A DNA stretch of 64,000 bases from Daphnia carinata (taxonomy: Eukaryota; Arthropoda; Branchiopoda; Diplostraca; Daphniidae): NCBI RefSeq assembly GCF_022539665.2, contig NC_081334.1, forward strand, positions 5,674,424 to 5,738,423, read 5' to 3'. Under the pieces are notes generated by a model. That model searched no databases and was not told the origin of the DNA. It was given only the letters and a program-made list of their open reading frames with translations. A program made the translations under genes and the position numbers. This document shows positions 1-13,900 of the stretch, piece by piece (within the stretch, counting starts at the first letter, position 1; each line of letters begins with the position of its first letter).

Positions 1-252
1 TGCCAGTCGTGCGGAATCCTTCCGGGCAGATGCATTCGTAAGAGCCGAGGGTGTTGCGGCAGGTCCCGCCAGTTGCGCGGCACGAGTGCCCAGCTTCTTG
101 ATCCCCCGATTCGCATTCGTCAATGTCTTGACACGTTTTTGCGTCCGTTTCACTTAGACGATATCCTTCCGGACACTCGCACCTCATTCCGCCTTTGAGA
201 TTGACGCACTCGTGTGAGCAGCCTCCGTTTTCTTTAGCGCACTCATCGATAT
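1..252 (-). CDS. Exon 12 (cut by window edge): cbEGF modules
   Basis: Residues 860-943 and beyond. One module starts [14 protein letters not shown]. The next starts [16 protein letters not shown] and continues through [17 protein letters not shown] to the edge of the window without a stop. The acceptor is ttccaag. The rest of the gene, including any fibulin C-terminal or other terminal domain, lies outside. Confidence 0.87.
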
Positions 253-3200
253 CTTGGAAGGGAAAGGAGGGGGAAATCAATGATGGGCCGCTCGTACTTG
301 ATCGCAATATTGGTTTAAAAAAAAAAAAAAAAAGAATTAGAGAAATTACCTTTGCAAGTTTTCTGATCAGCGCGCAGTTTGTATCCGGCCGTGCACTTGC
401 ATTCGACGCCCCCTGGCAGATTGATGCAGTGGTGCGAACATCCGAAATTGGGTAGATCTTGATCGGAGCATTCGTCAATGTCGCTGCACGTCTTGTTGTT
501 GCTAATGTCCAACGCGTAGCCGGAAGGGCAGGCACAGTAGGCAGATCCTTCCGTATTGATGCATCGATGCGAACACCCGAAATTGTTGTCTGTACATTCA
601 TCTAAATCTAAAGAAAAAACCACTTGTCAAACTTGAAAGAAAAAAACCATTTTGAAATAATAGAGTCGCTCATTTTATTTTGTCCATACCTTGACACGTT
701 TTCCCATCATTGCTCAGCTTCCAGCCGCTGGGGCAGTCGCAATGAGCTGATCCTTGAGTATTGATGCAGAGATGTGAGCACCCGAATTGATCTTGCGCTT
801 CGCATTCATCGACATCTAGACAGGCCGATCCATCTTCCACTTCGGCCAGCCGATCAGCTAGTTGAAACCCTTCCGGACATGTCTGATCCAATTCGAAAGT
901 CTTTTCCTCTTTGATGTTCGTGGCCATCGTTGTTGTTGTAGTGGTAGTGGCAGTGGCAGAGTTGTCGATTCTATTGGCCCTATCTTCCAGTTCTTCCGGT
1001 TCCTCTTCGTCTCCCTCCTCCCCTTCCTCGTCAGCCTCATCTTCCTCTGGATCTTCATCCTCTTCGGCTTCCTCTTCAACCGGAACGGCGGCCGCGATGA
1101 TAGGGGTCTCGGTCGTTGTCGTTGATGTGGTAGTTGTCGTAGCAGCTGTCGTCGTTGGGGCTGTTGTAGTCGTTGGAGTGGCTGTCGTAGAGGTTGGCGC
1201 AGGAGTGGTAGTTGTTGTTGTCATCGTCGTTGTCGTACGGGGAGTGGTAGTTGAGGGAATGGCTTCCTGAATAGCTTCCGGCACTTCTTCATTGTCTTCG
1301 TTCTCGCCATTTTCTCCTTCCTCTTGCGATGAAGCTCCGTCCTCCTCCGAACACCGGAACGATCCTATCGTGTTGATGCACGTACCCGCGCAAGCTTGTC
1401 CTACGTCCTCCAACTCGCATTCGTCCATATCTGTTTGAAAATTCCGATTTAATTTTTGATAGCGTTGCAATGTGTAAATCAGGCACTGGTTTACATTCAA
1501 CATTTTTTTTTTGACGAATCACGCCCTTTTTGTTTTTGGCTGGAATGATTTGTGTACGTGTTACCTTCGCATGTTTTCCAATCATCACCGAGCATGTAGC
1601 CATCGGGACAGGTGCAAAAAGCCGTTCCGAGCGTGTTGAGACAGGTATGCGAACAACCGAAATTATCTCCCAAACTGCACTCGTCTAAATCTTCACACGA
1701 GTGGCCATCGGCCGCCAATTGGGTCCCTGGACGCTCGTCGCAACTGCACTCGTAACTGCCGTGAGTGTTGCGGCAAGTGCCCTGGCACGGCCCGTGGCCG
1801 TTGCGCAGCAAACATTCATTATGATCTAAACGCAATTCACCAAAGCCCAATGATTTCATTTGTTTCGCCTCTTTTTTGTTTTTGTTTTACAAGCGAGACG
1901 CTAGAAAGAAAGCGGCTCGCTATTGAATAGTGACAGGTCTTTCGTTTCTTTTCTTAGATAAAGAGGGGGGGGGGATAATGCTCCATTTTTGGGAGAGAAC
2001 TTTTGCGTTTTAACATTTGAATTGCTTGAAAAGAAGAAGAAAGAAAGAAAAAAAAAAAGACACAAAGGTCAGGCGTAAAAATTTGAAAAGAAAAGAAAAA
2101 GAGGTCGAGACCAACCAATTTTATACCCATGTCCAAAACAGGCAAGTGTATAAAAAGGCTTCTATGTACATTACTACATTTCCATGTAGTGTTTTTTTTT
2201 TTTTTTCTTCTTTCATTTTGTGTGTGATGCATATGAGCGATAGGCTTATTGTGTATACAACCATGTTTTTGTTGTAAAGCACTATTTCTATCCTCCCCTA
2301 TTTTCATTTTTTTTTTCTTCTTTGCGTAACTCCTTTTTAAGATTTTTTTTTTGTTGTTGTTGTTCGTAAAAGATAGATGGGAGGAAATTTTTTGAGATGT
2401 ATCAATAAAGGTAGAAAAACGAAGGGAAAAAAAAAAAATAAAGTGCATGTCTACAATCCGTTTAGACGAAATCAATAATGTACAGCTATGAGGGAATCGA
2501 TGTGTTACGCACCTATGCATTTTTTGCCGTTGGAGGCCAGGCGGAATCCCGTGGAGCAGAAGCACTGGTACGATCCTTGTCGGTTGACGCAAGTTCCCTC
2601 GCATCCGCCGTTGTCAACCGCGCACTCGTCCACATCTTTTTTTCGTTGTCAAAATCAAAATTCAAGTTTAAATTAGATTTTTTATTTTTTTTTTCAAAAC
2701 TTTTTTTAAGATTTTCGATTTTTCTTTCGGCAAAGGAAAAAACGGAAGAAAACAATAAGTTTTGGGGTCAACTTCAATCCATCTCGAGTGGTATAGACAC
2801 TGTCTGCTGGATTGATGATGCCCGTCCTAACACGGAGAGAGGAGAGGGTTGTTTTCACACAGTGGGATTGGGAAAATTTCACTTGAGCTACCCCCCTTTT
2901 TTTTCCCATCCCCCGACCACGCAACGAATCGGCAGGAAGCTAGTCAGCCAACAGTTTTCTTTTTATAATCGAATTTATTCTACAATCAGATTAGGATTTG
3001 TCTTCCCCTCTTTGCCTCTTTTTCCTCTCGTGATGCGTAGACGATTGAAACGCGCAGTCGGCGGTTCAACAGATTGTCTGTTGCAGAACCCCGTCTACGC
3101 TCGTTGCCCATTAAAACCATGTACATCAAAGTGACATGGGAAACCTTTGATTATGTAAACGATTGTATAAAGAAAAGAAGAAGAAGAAAAAGAGCCTGGC

Positions 3201-4300
3201 TGCCGACCCAAGGTCGTTGATATTTTTATCGTCTCGTCCGTTATGCGGCCACGACAAGTTTTTCTTCTTCTTTTTTCGTTCCATCTTCCCTTATTTGAGC
3301 ATAGCTAACCGAACGAGTTGATGAATTTTCTTCTTTCTTTTTTCTTTACGGTGGAACCGCGACGGACGCATTCACCACAGCTATCGGGGTGACTGTAATC
3401 TTTTTCCACTTTGATAAGGAAGAAAAAAGAAAAAAGGATATGTTTCATACCTGTGCAGGTGGTTCCGTCTTCTGCTAGGACGTAGCCTCTGTAGCATAAA
3501 CAAGTCGCCCGGCCGCTGGTGTCGTCGCAGATCTGCTCGCAACCTCCTTTATCCTCTCCGCATTCGGAACGTTGGCCGCCATAGCTGCCGGCGTTCGATG
3601 TCTCTTCCTCTCGCTCGGTCAGCGCGTTATTGCTCACTGAACTAGCGTCTGTGATTACAAAGAATACCACGTAAGCTCGTTAGCTATACGTTCCTTTTTT
3701 TTTTTTTTTCAAACCGTCTCCTCGTAATAAATCAGTTTATTTATTTTTTTGTATTTTGTTACGATGGACGAGAGGGAGGGGAGTGTAGTACCTTGATCGG
3801 GATGGTCAGCGCTGGAGATGATGCAGATGGGGCTAGGCCCGATCCAACGCCCTTGCCGGCAGTAAAGGCGATCTGCATCCGGGACGACAAACTGGTAGCC
3901 GGCAGCGCACTGGAACACGGCGGCAGCGTACCGGTTACCAGCACCCGGCCCTTTGTTTCGTTTCCTATTTTGAGAGGGAGGGGTGGGGGGCACAAGAAAA
4001 CAAAACAAAAAAAAAAAAAAAAAAAAAACACATAAAACAATCATTATTGTTAATGTCAAGATACCGTAACAACAAGTTGCCCTATCTCTCGACGAGAGAG
4101 AGAGAGAAAATGCAACGAACGAAGGAAGGGAAACGAAAGGACCAATCCCCTTAGCGCCATAAAATAAAAGAGATCAAATCACAGCATCAGAGGTTGTAAA
4201 TCAGAGTAGGAGGGGTGCGGTCGTCCAGTCACGACAACAGTATTTCATTGACTTTCACGTGTTGTTGTTTGGATTTTTTTGGTTTTTTTTTTTTTCCTGT

Positions 4301-4351
<51 letters not shown>

Positions 4352-7300
4352 CTTTTGAAAGGGGTGGGTGGGGGGAGAGAGAAAATGTTCAAGTTGGGGG
4401 AGAATTGGTTAGCGTGAAATCAAGCCATCAAGGATGTGATGAAAACTGTCCTGGGCGTTCTGTGCGCTCCCATTGACCAACCCGTTAAAAGATAAATTTT
4501 TTTTTAAGAAGGGCAATTCCGAGAAGTAGAAGAAGAAAAAAAATGATTGTCTTAATTGGATCGGGATTCACTTACATATTTTGAGAGAGAGAGAGAAAAA
4601 AAAAAGAGCCACACAGGATGTAAATAATTTTTCTTTTAATTGTATCACGTTTTGTGGGCAAACGTAGCAAATTGAACTTCACTTGTCTGCTTGTCAATTT
4701 ACGGGAAAGGGATTTTGTGGGGTGGGTCTCACCGTATGTATTTGATTCCGGATCCGTGAGGAATTGCTGGAGCGGGCGCGATTGGGCTGTTGCTGTTATC
4801 GGCATCGACCAGGCACGATTGATCGAGTGTAGCGAAATCCACTGGCGAGTTTTGATTCGATTCTTCCGCTCCATCCGTCGATTCCACCTCGTTGACATTT
4901 CTCGCTTCTGTCACCGTGCTCGCTTTAGCCGACGAATGTTTGTTATCGTTGCCTTTTTTTCCTGCCAAAAGCGAAATCCAAAACAATTCAGTTGAAGCCA
5001 AAAACGGAATAGAACAATTTGGTTTGTTGTTGTTATTATTATTATTATTTTTTTTTTAAACCTTTATTCTTCTTTTCTGCGGCTGGAGTCTTTGGCTTTT
5101 TGTCCTCTTTTTTCGGCTCTTTGGACGACTGTTTGGCAGGTTTCTTTTTGTCCTCTTTCTTGTCGTCCTTCTTGTTGCCTTTATTGCCACCTCCGTTTTT
5201 CTTTTTGCCTCGGCTGACGGGATCCTCGTCTGCCGCCGCCATCCTGTTTTTTTTTTTGGGGGGGGGGGGGAGGGGGGAAGCCAACAGTCGATTGTTATTC
5301 TGATCGTCCATCACAATGTTTCTTTCACCACTACTTCTCCACTAATTTTTGAGATGCGTTGTGAAAAATCTTACATCGATAATGGCGCACTGGATCCGTT
5401 CAATTGGACGTCGTCCATTCCGTCTTGATCGTCGTCCACCGTTTGACTCGTTTCGGCCACTTCCGACGAATCTGCGTCCAAAGAAAATAAAGTTAAAGCA
5501 ATTCGAATTTGAGTAGCATTTGTCTTTCTGCGTCAATTCTCTCTTCGTGTGTTTACTGGTCTGGTTTTCCGCCGATCAATTTTCACGCTACATTGAACGG
5601 TGCGCTACTTTATTCGAAAGAAACTCCGTACGGATGTGTCGTATAATAAATAACAAATGGTATGTACACAGTCGTGCACGCTTCAATGGCCAAACGTAGT
5701 TGCTTGCCACTGTTTATATACCATAAGAAAAAAAAAATGAATCGAATAACGGCAAAGGAAGGAAAGCGCATTTAATTTTTTTGTTCTCGGGACTGTGTGG
5801 CACGTGAAACGATCTGAAAACAAAAATGAGCGTGAGATCTCGCTATTGTTCTGTTTGATTAAAAATTTTCGATTGAATTAATGAGCCCCTTTTTTTTCTG
5901 TTCTTTTTTTTTTGGTCAGCCCGTCTACTGGCACCATCTCTCTGGCAAGTTGTGCAAATAGATTCTGATTGAGTTTCATCCCTTTTGGGGCTTTCATTTT
6001 CGTTGATGGCAATAATTGAGGAAGATGAGGTTCTTTGAATCGCCAGGAGGAACAATATGCGGCTAGTACCAAAAAAAAAAAAAGACGTTAATCAACTCTT
6101 AAAAAACAAACGTGTTCAACTGCCGAGAGGTGATGAGTCAAGTTTTTTTTTTTTCTTCTTCTTCATCTTCTTACCTATTAAGGATTTCATGGACAAACAA
6201 ACAGGCAACTGTTGAAAAAAAAAAAAAAAATGTATTTTTTTTTTTTTTCACTTGTGTTAATTAACCGTTTTGCATGGAAAAAGGATGTTGTTGCCTCCCA
6301 CCACGATTTTTTTTTTTTTTCTTGAGATCTTTGGCATTGGAGTACAACGAAGCCCTACGGGTGTCCCTCTATGCCACACAATAGACAAGAGTTACGTTTG
6401 TTTTGTTTTTTTTCGCTCGATGGCCGCGTCGCCTCTTCGTGTTCGTGCAATGATGAATCGAATGTCCCGCTCACGCCGGCCACAACGCGGGTCCCTTCAT
6501 TCAATTGGAAGAGTCGCACACAAGTCGTAAGAAAAGAAAAAAAAAGGCAGAAGATGTGATGAGAGGCAAAGAAAAAAGAGGGTATTATAGTATATATTTA
6601 GGAATGACAATGGGAGCCCAGCCCCGAAGCGGCCAGATGATGGACCGTTGTGCGTAATCCCACTCAAGCCTTGGCGCGATGTTTTTTGACAAAGAAAAAC
6701 GAAAAAAAAAAAAAAAAAAAAAGGAACAAGAATTTGAGGAGAACAAAAAAGATATTAACTAAGCGAGTCTCGGGGAAAAACAAAACAATAGAGCTACGCT
6801 TTGAGATCTTCTTCTTATTCAGTCGAACTGTTGTCTTTCTGTATTCCTTTTTTTTTTTATTTGTGTGTGTGTGGAACAAATGCAGGCCGTGCGTTCAAAA
6901 AGAAACAACAACAAATATTTGATGACCGTTAAATAATAACAAAAAAAAAAAGGGGGGTTGAGCTTATTTCTTTTTCTTTTTTTTTTTTTTACATGCCGGA
7001 ATGTTCAGGTGAATGAGCCCGAGACTTGTTATGCTAGGCCTTAAATAGGCAAAGCATATCGAAACTTAACATCTCGTTATAGAAAATCTCTTCGCTTTTT
7101 TTTTTCTTTGCGGTTGTTTTTGTTGTTGTTTCTCTTTCGTTTTTTTTTTTTTTTTTTTTTTTTTATTTCAACGCCGAGTTAAAAACAGGACCAAGAGGAT
7201 CACCCAGCCGCTCGCTCGTTACGAACTTTTTTTTTTTTTTTTTTTTTTTTGAAGCAAGGGCGACTCGTTATTGTACCGATTCCATATGGCAGCGTGAAGA

Positions 7301-7877
7301 GGGGGGGGGATTGACGTTACAACTTAAAGGAAAGTTATCCCGCCGGACCCATTACGAGCGTTAAACTAAAAAAAAAAAAAAAAAAAACGAAATAACCTTT
7401 CCTCTAAAAAAGAAAAAATGGAGAGGGCCATGTGCGCATGTTTTCTATCTGTCGTTTCTTTCCTTGCGCGTGAGTACACACTTGTTACTTAAAGATTTTT
7501 TTTTTTTTTTTTTTTTTTCGAAATTTTTACGACACGCGTTTCAAGACCACTCCTCCTAAAAGATGTTCGTTGAGTGAGCAGAAGCGAGTACAGAACGAAA
7601 ATATTAAATGAGGTGTACAATATGGTACTGAACAGCTCGTGCTCCCGGCTTAAAAAAAAAAAAAAAAAAAAAAAAACGACGCCTTTTTTTTTTTTTTTTT
7701 TTTTTTTTTTATCACGCGGTGGGCCATAGGTTCCGGGCGTGTGGACATCAAGTCATCATCATCATTATCTTGATAGGCTTTATATTCGTTCAAATAGAAC
7801 TAAAAAGTCATACTTAAAGAAGAAGTTTGTACGACGAGTGGAATTTTTAAGGGCCTGTTGTTGTTTTTCCCTCCTTT

Positions 7878-7908
<31 letters not shown>

Positions 7909-10900
7909 TACCCGCAGATGAATTTCTCCCATCTTTATTCGCTGCGGTAATCGTTTCCTGTTGCGCAATCCCGATTCAACTCATCCGCCGTGAATCTCCA
8001 TATAAAGGATTGGCTGCCACCTCCATGTTGGGCAATGAAAAGCTTTTTTTTTCTTTTTTTTTTCCTAACTCGAGTACCGAAAATTGAGGACTCGAGTTGT
8101 CTACCATCATTTTTTTTTTTTTTCGAAACTCTTTATTTTATTTTATATTTTTGTGGGTAATAAAATAGTACTAGCAAGCAGTAGAGTACGTAAAGGCTTC
8201 CGGATGTGACCCTACCGCCCACTCACGGGCGCCGAACACTCACTCAAAATGTTGTGAGAGCTCGTGCGCCGACTGCGGTCACGTCCATTGCCAGCAGATG
8301 CTTCACCTCTTTCGTCACACACGCGCCCTCCCCCCTTTGCTCGTCTGACTGGCGAACCGCACGCCGAGTCAGCTGGGAATAACTGACTCATTTGACTATA
8401 CTAGTATCATTCTATACTATCGGGATGGCGCGGCGCAACGCAAAAACAGTACTAGAATATCCTTGTCTGCTTTGCTTTGCAAGGCTTTCTGTTTCTTTTG
8501 GCTGATGAGTCAGTCTTCGATCTCTTGGCCGTGTTATTTTTCTTTTTATTCTTCTTTTGTTTTGTATTTGTTCATTCCAAGCGGGCAGATAAATCTGCCC
8601 GCTTGGCGTGATGTCATTCGTCTCTTTCACACTCTCTCCTACGGGACGGATCTCATTTCATATAATGCTATTTATATACGACGGGACTCTAACTGCAGGG
8701 CGCAAGCAGCAGAACGTTAGAAATTCCCTCGTTGAATTTTTAGGCAAAAAAAAAAAGAGGAGGGGGGGGGGAACTGGTTTTTACACTCACACTCGTAACC
8801 ATATCTGCTACAGCTATTATGCATTTTTGTAAGTCACTGGTCGATGTTCTGGTTTAAAGTCGGACTATTTCAAAAAAAAAAAAAAAAAAAAAAAAAAGAA
8901 AAGTGTTGGCAAGTCTCGTTGATCCAAAGATCATTTTTTTTTTTTTGAATGGACCTATTTATTTTTTGTTGATGGGGGAGGGGATTACAAATTTTATCTT
9001 TTTTTTTTTTCTTTTGGAAAAAAAAGAGTTGAAAATAAAAAAAAAATGTTGGCTAATGTCTTGCAGTCATTTTCGCTGCGTTTTTTATTGAGTTGAGAAA
9101 GGCGGGTTAGAGAAGCGTCGGTGTCAAATGGTTTTGGCTAGTTAACCAGGACCACGCCCGTGTTCACCACCATGACGACGACTTGGCTTTGCTCTTTTTC
9201 TTTTTTCAAGATTTATAGACTTGAAAAAAAAAAGAAAAGCAACAAAGTTTTCAATGGAGAAACTGGTTTAGTGATTTTCTTTGGGGAAAATCGATTGCTC
9301 CGAAATAAACGAGTCGCTGCGAGTATATCTTTTTAGGTGAAATGCAAACTGCGTCAGATTGACATCCTTTTTGTGCGTGTGTATATCTGTGTGTGTGTGT
9401 GTGTGGGTCGGGAAAAAATGCGGCGACATAACCGGTCACGCCCCGGTAACAAAAAAAAAAAAAAAAAAAAAAAAAAAAGAAGACGAAGGCAAGAGAAGAA
9501 GAAAAAAAAAAAAAAATGGAACAATTAATTTTTGGTTTTTGGTGTGTGTGTGTTGGCGCACCCTTTGGGGCCTTATACTTTAATTAGAGCCAAAATAAAT
9601 ATCTTTGGCCCGTGGTGTTTGTGTGTTCAACTCCCTGCGGCTCGTATCTATTTGGGATGATATCGTGTCGTTGTAGCCGACTTGCGTATATATCTAGCAG
9701 AGAACTTGTCTTATGATTGTTATTATTATTCAGAACGATCTACAGCGCTAATGAATTCTTCCATTCTTGTCGAGCTCTTTTTCTTTCTTTTTTTTTTTCG
9801 TCTTGTTTGCTAGCGAAAAGGAGAAATAAAAACTGACGTCATCGCTGCGGAATGACTTGGTTTTAAGGTGCTCTTGTTGTTGGCCTCGAACTTATTGATG
9901 ATGCAGAGCGAGCTGAGCTCTGCTTGTTCAACTGTCTCATTTGAATAATGACGACTGCATTTCTCTCTCCCTTTTCTTTCTTTTTTGTTCTTCTTGTTGT
10001 TTGCATCTCTTTACTTTTCAAAGTCAGCCAAACAAAACTAAACTCGACTTTTGTGTGTGTGTGTGTGTGTGTTACACGTTTAGTAGTTCACTCTTTTGAG
10101 TGCAGTCGCAAATGCCATAGAGAAATGAGCCAAGATAGAGGAGACACGACAAAATAAAATGTGGAGGTCCGCCCCGTTTAGCGCACCGTTCTCGCTCCTT
10201 TTTCAGGGTGGTGTCGTTATTTTGCGCGAGCTGAACGCTGTGCATGAACACATCATCTAACAATGTGTCGCCAAATTATCTCTGAATTTGTTTGGCCACA
10301 TTCTTTCCCCCCCACCTTTTTTTTTTTTTGTTTTTTTGTTTGTGTGGGATACCTTGTCGTTTTGCCTTATCGTTGGTTTTTTTTTTTTTTTCAATTTGTT
10401 CTCGTGGTTAGTTCGCTCTCTCCCTATTCGCTTGACTCAATTGGGCAATCCTTTCTTTTGTGTGTGTCGATACGAACGCTGTGATAAAGATCGTCTCGTC
10501 GGACGACCCCGAAAATTCACGTTCAGGATTTGAAAATCACGTCAGGCGATGGGCCTGTCAAACAATTACTTGTCATGTCTTATCTCTCTGTCGACATCTT
10601 CTTCCACAAGCATCTCTTTCACTCCTTATTGGTTTGCATTCTATGATGGCCATCGGGCCATCATTTTTTCTTTTTTTCTTTTTTTTTTCTTGAAGGAATT
10701 TTCGTTGTGTTTTTGCTGGGAAAAGAAAAACGTGAAAAGACTCACCGTCGTCACCGGTAGATTGTTGTTGTTGTTGTTGTTGTAGATGTTGTTGCAGCTG
10801 ATGATGATGAATGCAGACGGGCGGGTCTTGAGTCCAAGTCCGGTTGCGGCAAATAACGGCGGCCGGTCCGACCAGTTTGTACTCGGCGCTTTGACAACGG

Positions 10901-13900
10901 AACTGCACCAAAAGGCCGGACCACAGCACGAACATTTCACCATGCTCGGGCGTCTCCGGCTTAATGCAACCCGAATCCAGTCGCACTTCTGATAGGTTGA
11001 TGGGGCAGGGTTGAAAAAAAAAAAAAAAAAAAAAAAAAAATCAAATAAAAGGAAATATCATCATCAGTAAATTGAATTCGAATAAACGTGCTTTGATTAT
11101 GCAGAGGAGGGGGGAAAGGGACAATAGTCGGTTAAATTGGTGGACTTTGAATTGAACCATAAAAAAAAAACAAAAAACGAATTTGTTTTGACTATTGATG
11201 GTGGTGGTGGACATTGTTCAATAGCCGCGATCACCATCAACCACAAAGGGGGGGGGGGGGAGAAAAACAGCCATTTCGATTGTGGTGTGTGTGTGTTTGT
11301 GGCGTACAAAATGCATACAATATAAGGCAAGTCGCACAAAATCCTGACGTATTGCGCTTTTTGCCTCTTTTGGTGTCTATCTCGATGTTTAGGGAAGTAT
11401 TAGGTGGCCAATAATCGTAAATCCCAGTCGTCGATTGAGCTTTTTTTTTTTCAACCGCCAGCCACCACTGTTTCCATCTCTTTTTTTTTTTTTTTTTTCT
11501 TTTTCTACGTTTTATGGGGAGAAGGAAAAAAAAAAGAAAAAGAAAAATAGACATCATTGTCCACTTTCTTTAACTTCTCCCCTTAAAAATAAATACCAAG
11601 TCCAACATTTTTTTTTTTCCTGAAAAAAAAAAAAAAAAAAAAAAACCAAACGAAGCTCATTGTTTGCTAGGATATCTTGTGTGCAGTCCCGGCCGACATA
11701 GAAACGCACACAATGTTTCCAATGAGGCTTTTTTTTTTTTTAAGGGGGGGAAATAATACGGGCGGTGCCAGTTGGCGACAATCGGGCAGGGAAAGAAAAA
11801 GAAAATCCATGGATCGTTCAAGTTTTTTCTCAGAATTCTCCCCCCTTCATTCTTCTTCATCTCGTTGTCTCTTAAAAAACGCTATTGTGTGTTATGTGTC
11901 TTCAAAAAGATTCCATTCGTTTTGTACACTTCTATTATTCACGCACGACGAGCAGGCGCTTTTTTTTTTTTTTAAGGAGAAAATCTACACATGTATATAA
12001 ATACACATCGGTGTAGGACTACTACACCGATGATTATAACTTAGAAAGCGATGGTGGTATCATCGTTGTGTAACAATGTAAATCAAAGGCCATCTATCCT
12101 TTTTTTTGTTGTTGTTTTGTTTTGTTTTGAACAGATGAAGTTCTATGCTAAACATTGTTTTTTTTTTCTCTCTTTCGCTCCGGGATGTTTTCCTGATAAT
12201 TTTATTTTTTTTTTTGTGCTGGTTGTTGATCGTTTTCGAGGACGTGAAACAATGAAAAAAAAAAAATAAATAAATAAATAAAAGGTGGGAGGGGATTATA
12301 AAAAGAAGAGAAGCTTCTGCTGCTGTAACAGAAACGTCTTGTGTGGAAGAGAGCGAGGTATACACGTTGCCCTTATAAGATAAGGATTTCATGAGAAATG
12401 GGCGGCGTGACATACAAGGTGGAAATGGAAAATTGAAAAAAGAGAGACTGGAGTGACGTTTGGAACGATTTGTCACACAGTTTTTTTCTTCTTCTTCTTT
12501 TTTTTTGTGTGTGTCTGTATCTGTGTGTGTGAGGAGAGGGGGGGCTTCATCGACTGGTATAGATCCATTCACTATTTTTTCTTTTTCTTTTGAATTCAAT
12601 GGTCAAATGTCTTTGAAATAACGTTGCGATGAAATCAGCTGATGTCTGACAGCACACACAGCTCGTTGAATCATTAGTTACACAAGAAAAATGGTCTATA
12701 CCTGTCCGATTGTACAATGCAAGAGCTGGCTGAGCCCCAGTTTTGCTCGTCTCTTACGTCAAGTCTCCGATTTCATTCGCTTTTCCTCGATCTTATTTTT
12801 CCCTTTTTTTTTTTTTCCTCCCTTAAGCCAAACATTTGAATTCATTGATTGATAGTTGAGCAAGCCAGGGTGGGTAGGTGTCGCCAAACGATTTTTCAAT
12901 GGGAAAAGCCGTACAAAGCTGCGAAGCACAGCCGGGGCACTAACAACAGGTGAGATGGAATTGAACTAATGGGGAAGCGAGGCAAATGGGGAAGGAGGCA
13001 AGGCGAAGCGACGTTCACCCCCCATCGAGTCCATTCGTCTCGGACGCGTTGCATATACGCATCTAAAGTATAATAGCCTTAATAGATGGATCGTATACAC
13101 ACAGACACAGACACACACAGACACACACACAAAAAAAAAAAAAAGGAGAAGAAAGAGATCCATTTGGGGTAGTGGCGTATTCAAAGTATGCGCACACGGA
13201 CGGGACTGGCGGCGGTACTCACAGGGAAATCTTTCAAAAAAAGAAAAAAAGAAAGAAATAAAGCAACGACAGAAACCTTGAACGCTTGGTTTGATCTCTT
13301 TTGGCTGCTTCGTTTGCCGACATTTTCAGCAAAATGAAAATGAAAAAAAAAAAAAAGAAAGAAAAGAATGTTCTTTTCTTTTTCGTGTGTGTTGCTGTTG
13401 TTGTTGTGTTATGGTTGAACGAATGACTGGTGTTGAAAAGAACCACACACGCACAAAAAGGCAGAGAGCGATATCAAGTTTGATAGTCTTCACTGGCCGT
13501 TTTCTATCGGTATACGAATAAAATTCTATCGTTGGTTTTTTTTTTTTTTTTTTTTTTTTCTTTTTTGAAATTTAAATAAAAGCGCATCCCTCAGCAACAG
13601 CAGCGAACGATAAGAAAAATCGAAGGAAAAAAAAAAAAGGGGCGGAGGGGAGGAATGGATCTGCTGCGGTCATAAAAAAAAAAAAGAACGAAATAACCCG
13701 ATGTTAAAGTTATTATTATTATTATTATTATTTTTTTTTTTTTTTTTTTTTGACAAGGAGGGAGAGGGAGAAGTTGGTTTGGGTAGCCTTCGTGTGGTCC
13801 GTTTGAAAACGAACGACGGAAGTGTTACTATTTCTGTTTATTTTTCTTGCTGCTGCTTGGAAAAGAAAATTGCCTTTACGGGTTGGTGGGTGGCCCCCTT

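Noticed and set aside
911-1270. Plus-strand Val/Ser-rich frame
   Set aside because: Antisense shadow of the Thr/Glu-rich insert in EGF-gene exon 10.
5878-6062. Possible EGF-gene exon on the minus strand after a tactag acceptor at 6062 (frame [16 protein letters not shown])
   Set aside because: It has no suitable donor in the phase needed for exon 3, and exon 2 joins exon 3 directly in phase to give a continuous acidic stretch.
12060-12599. 179-codon minus-strand frame in intron 1
   Set aside because: Translation is a patchwork of Lys and Phe runs from homopolymers; no domain or splice support.
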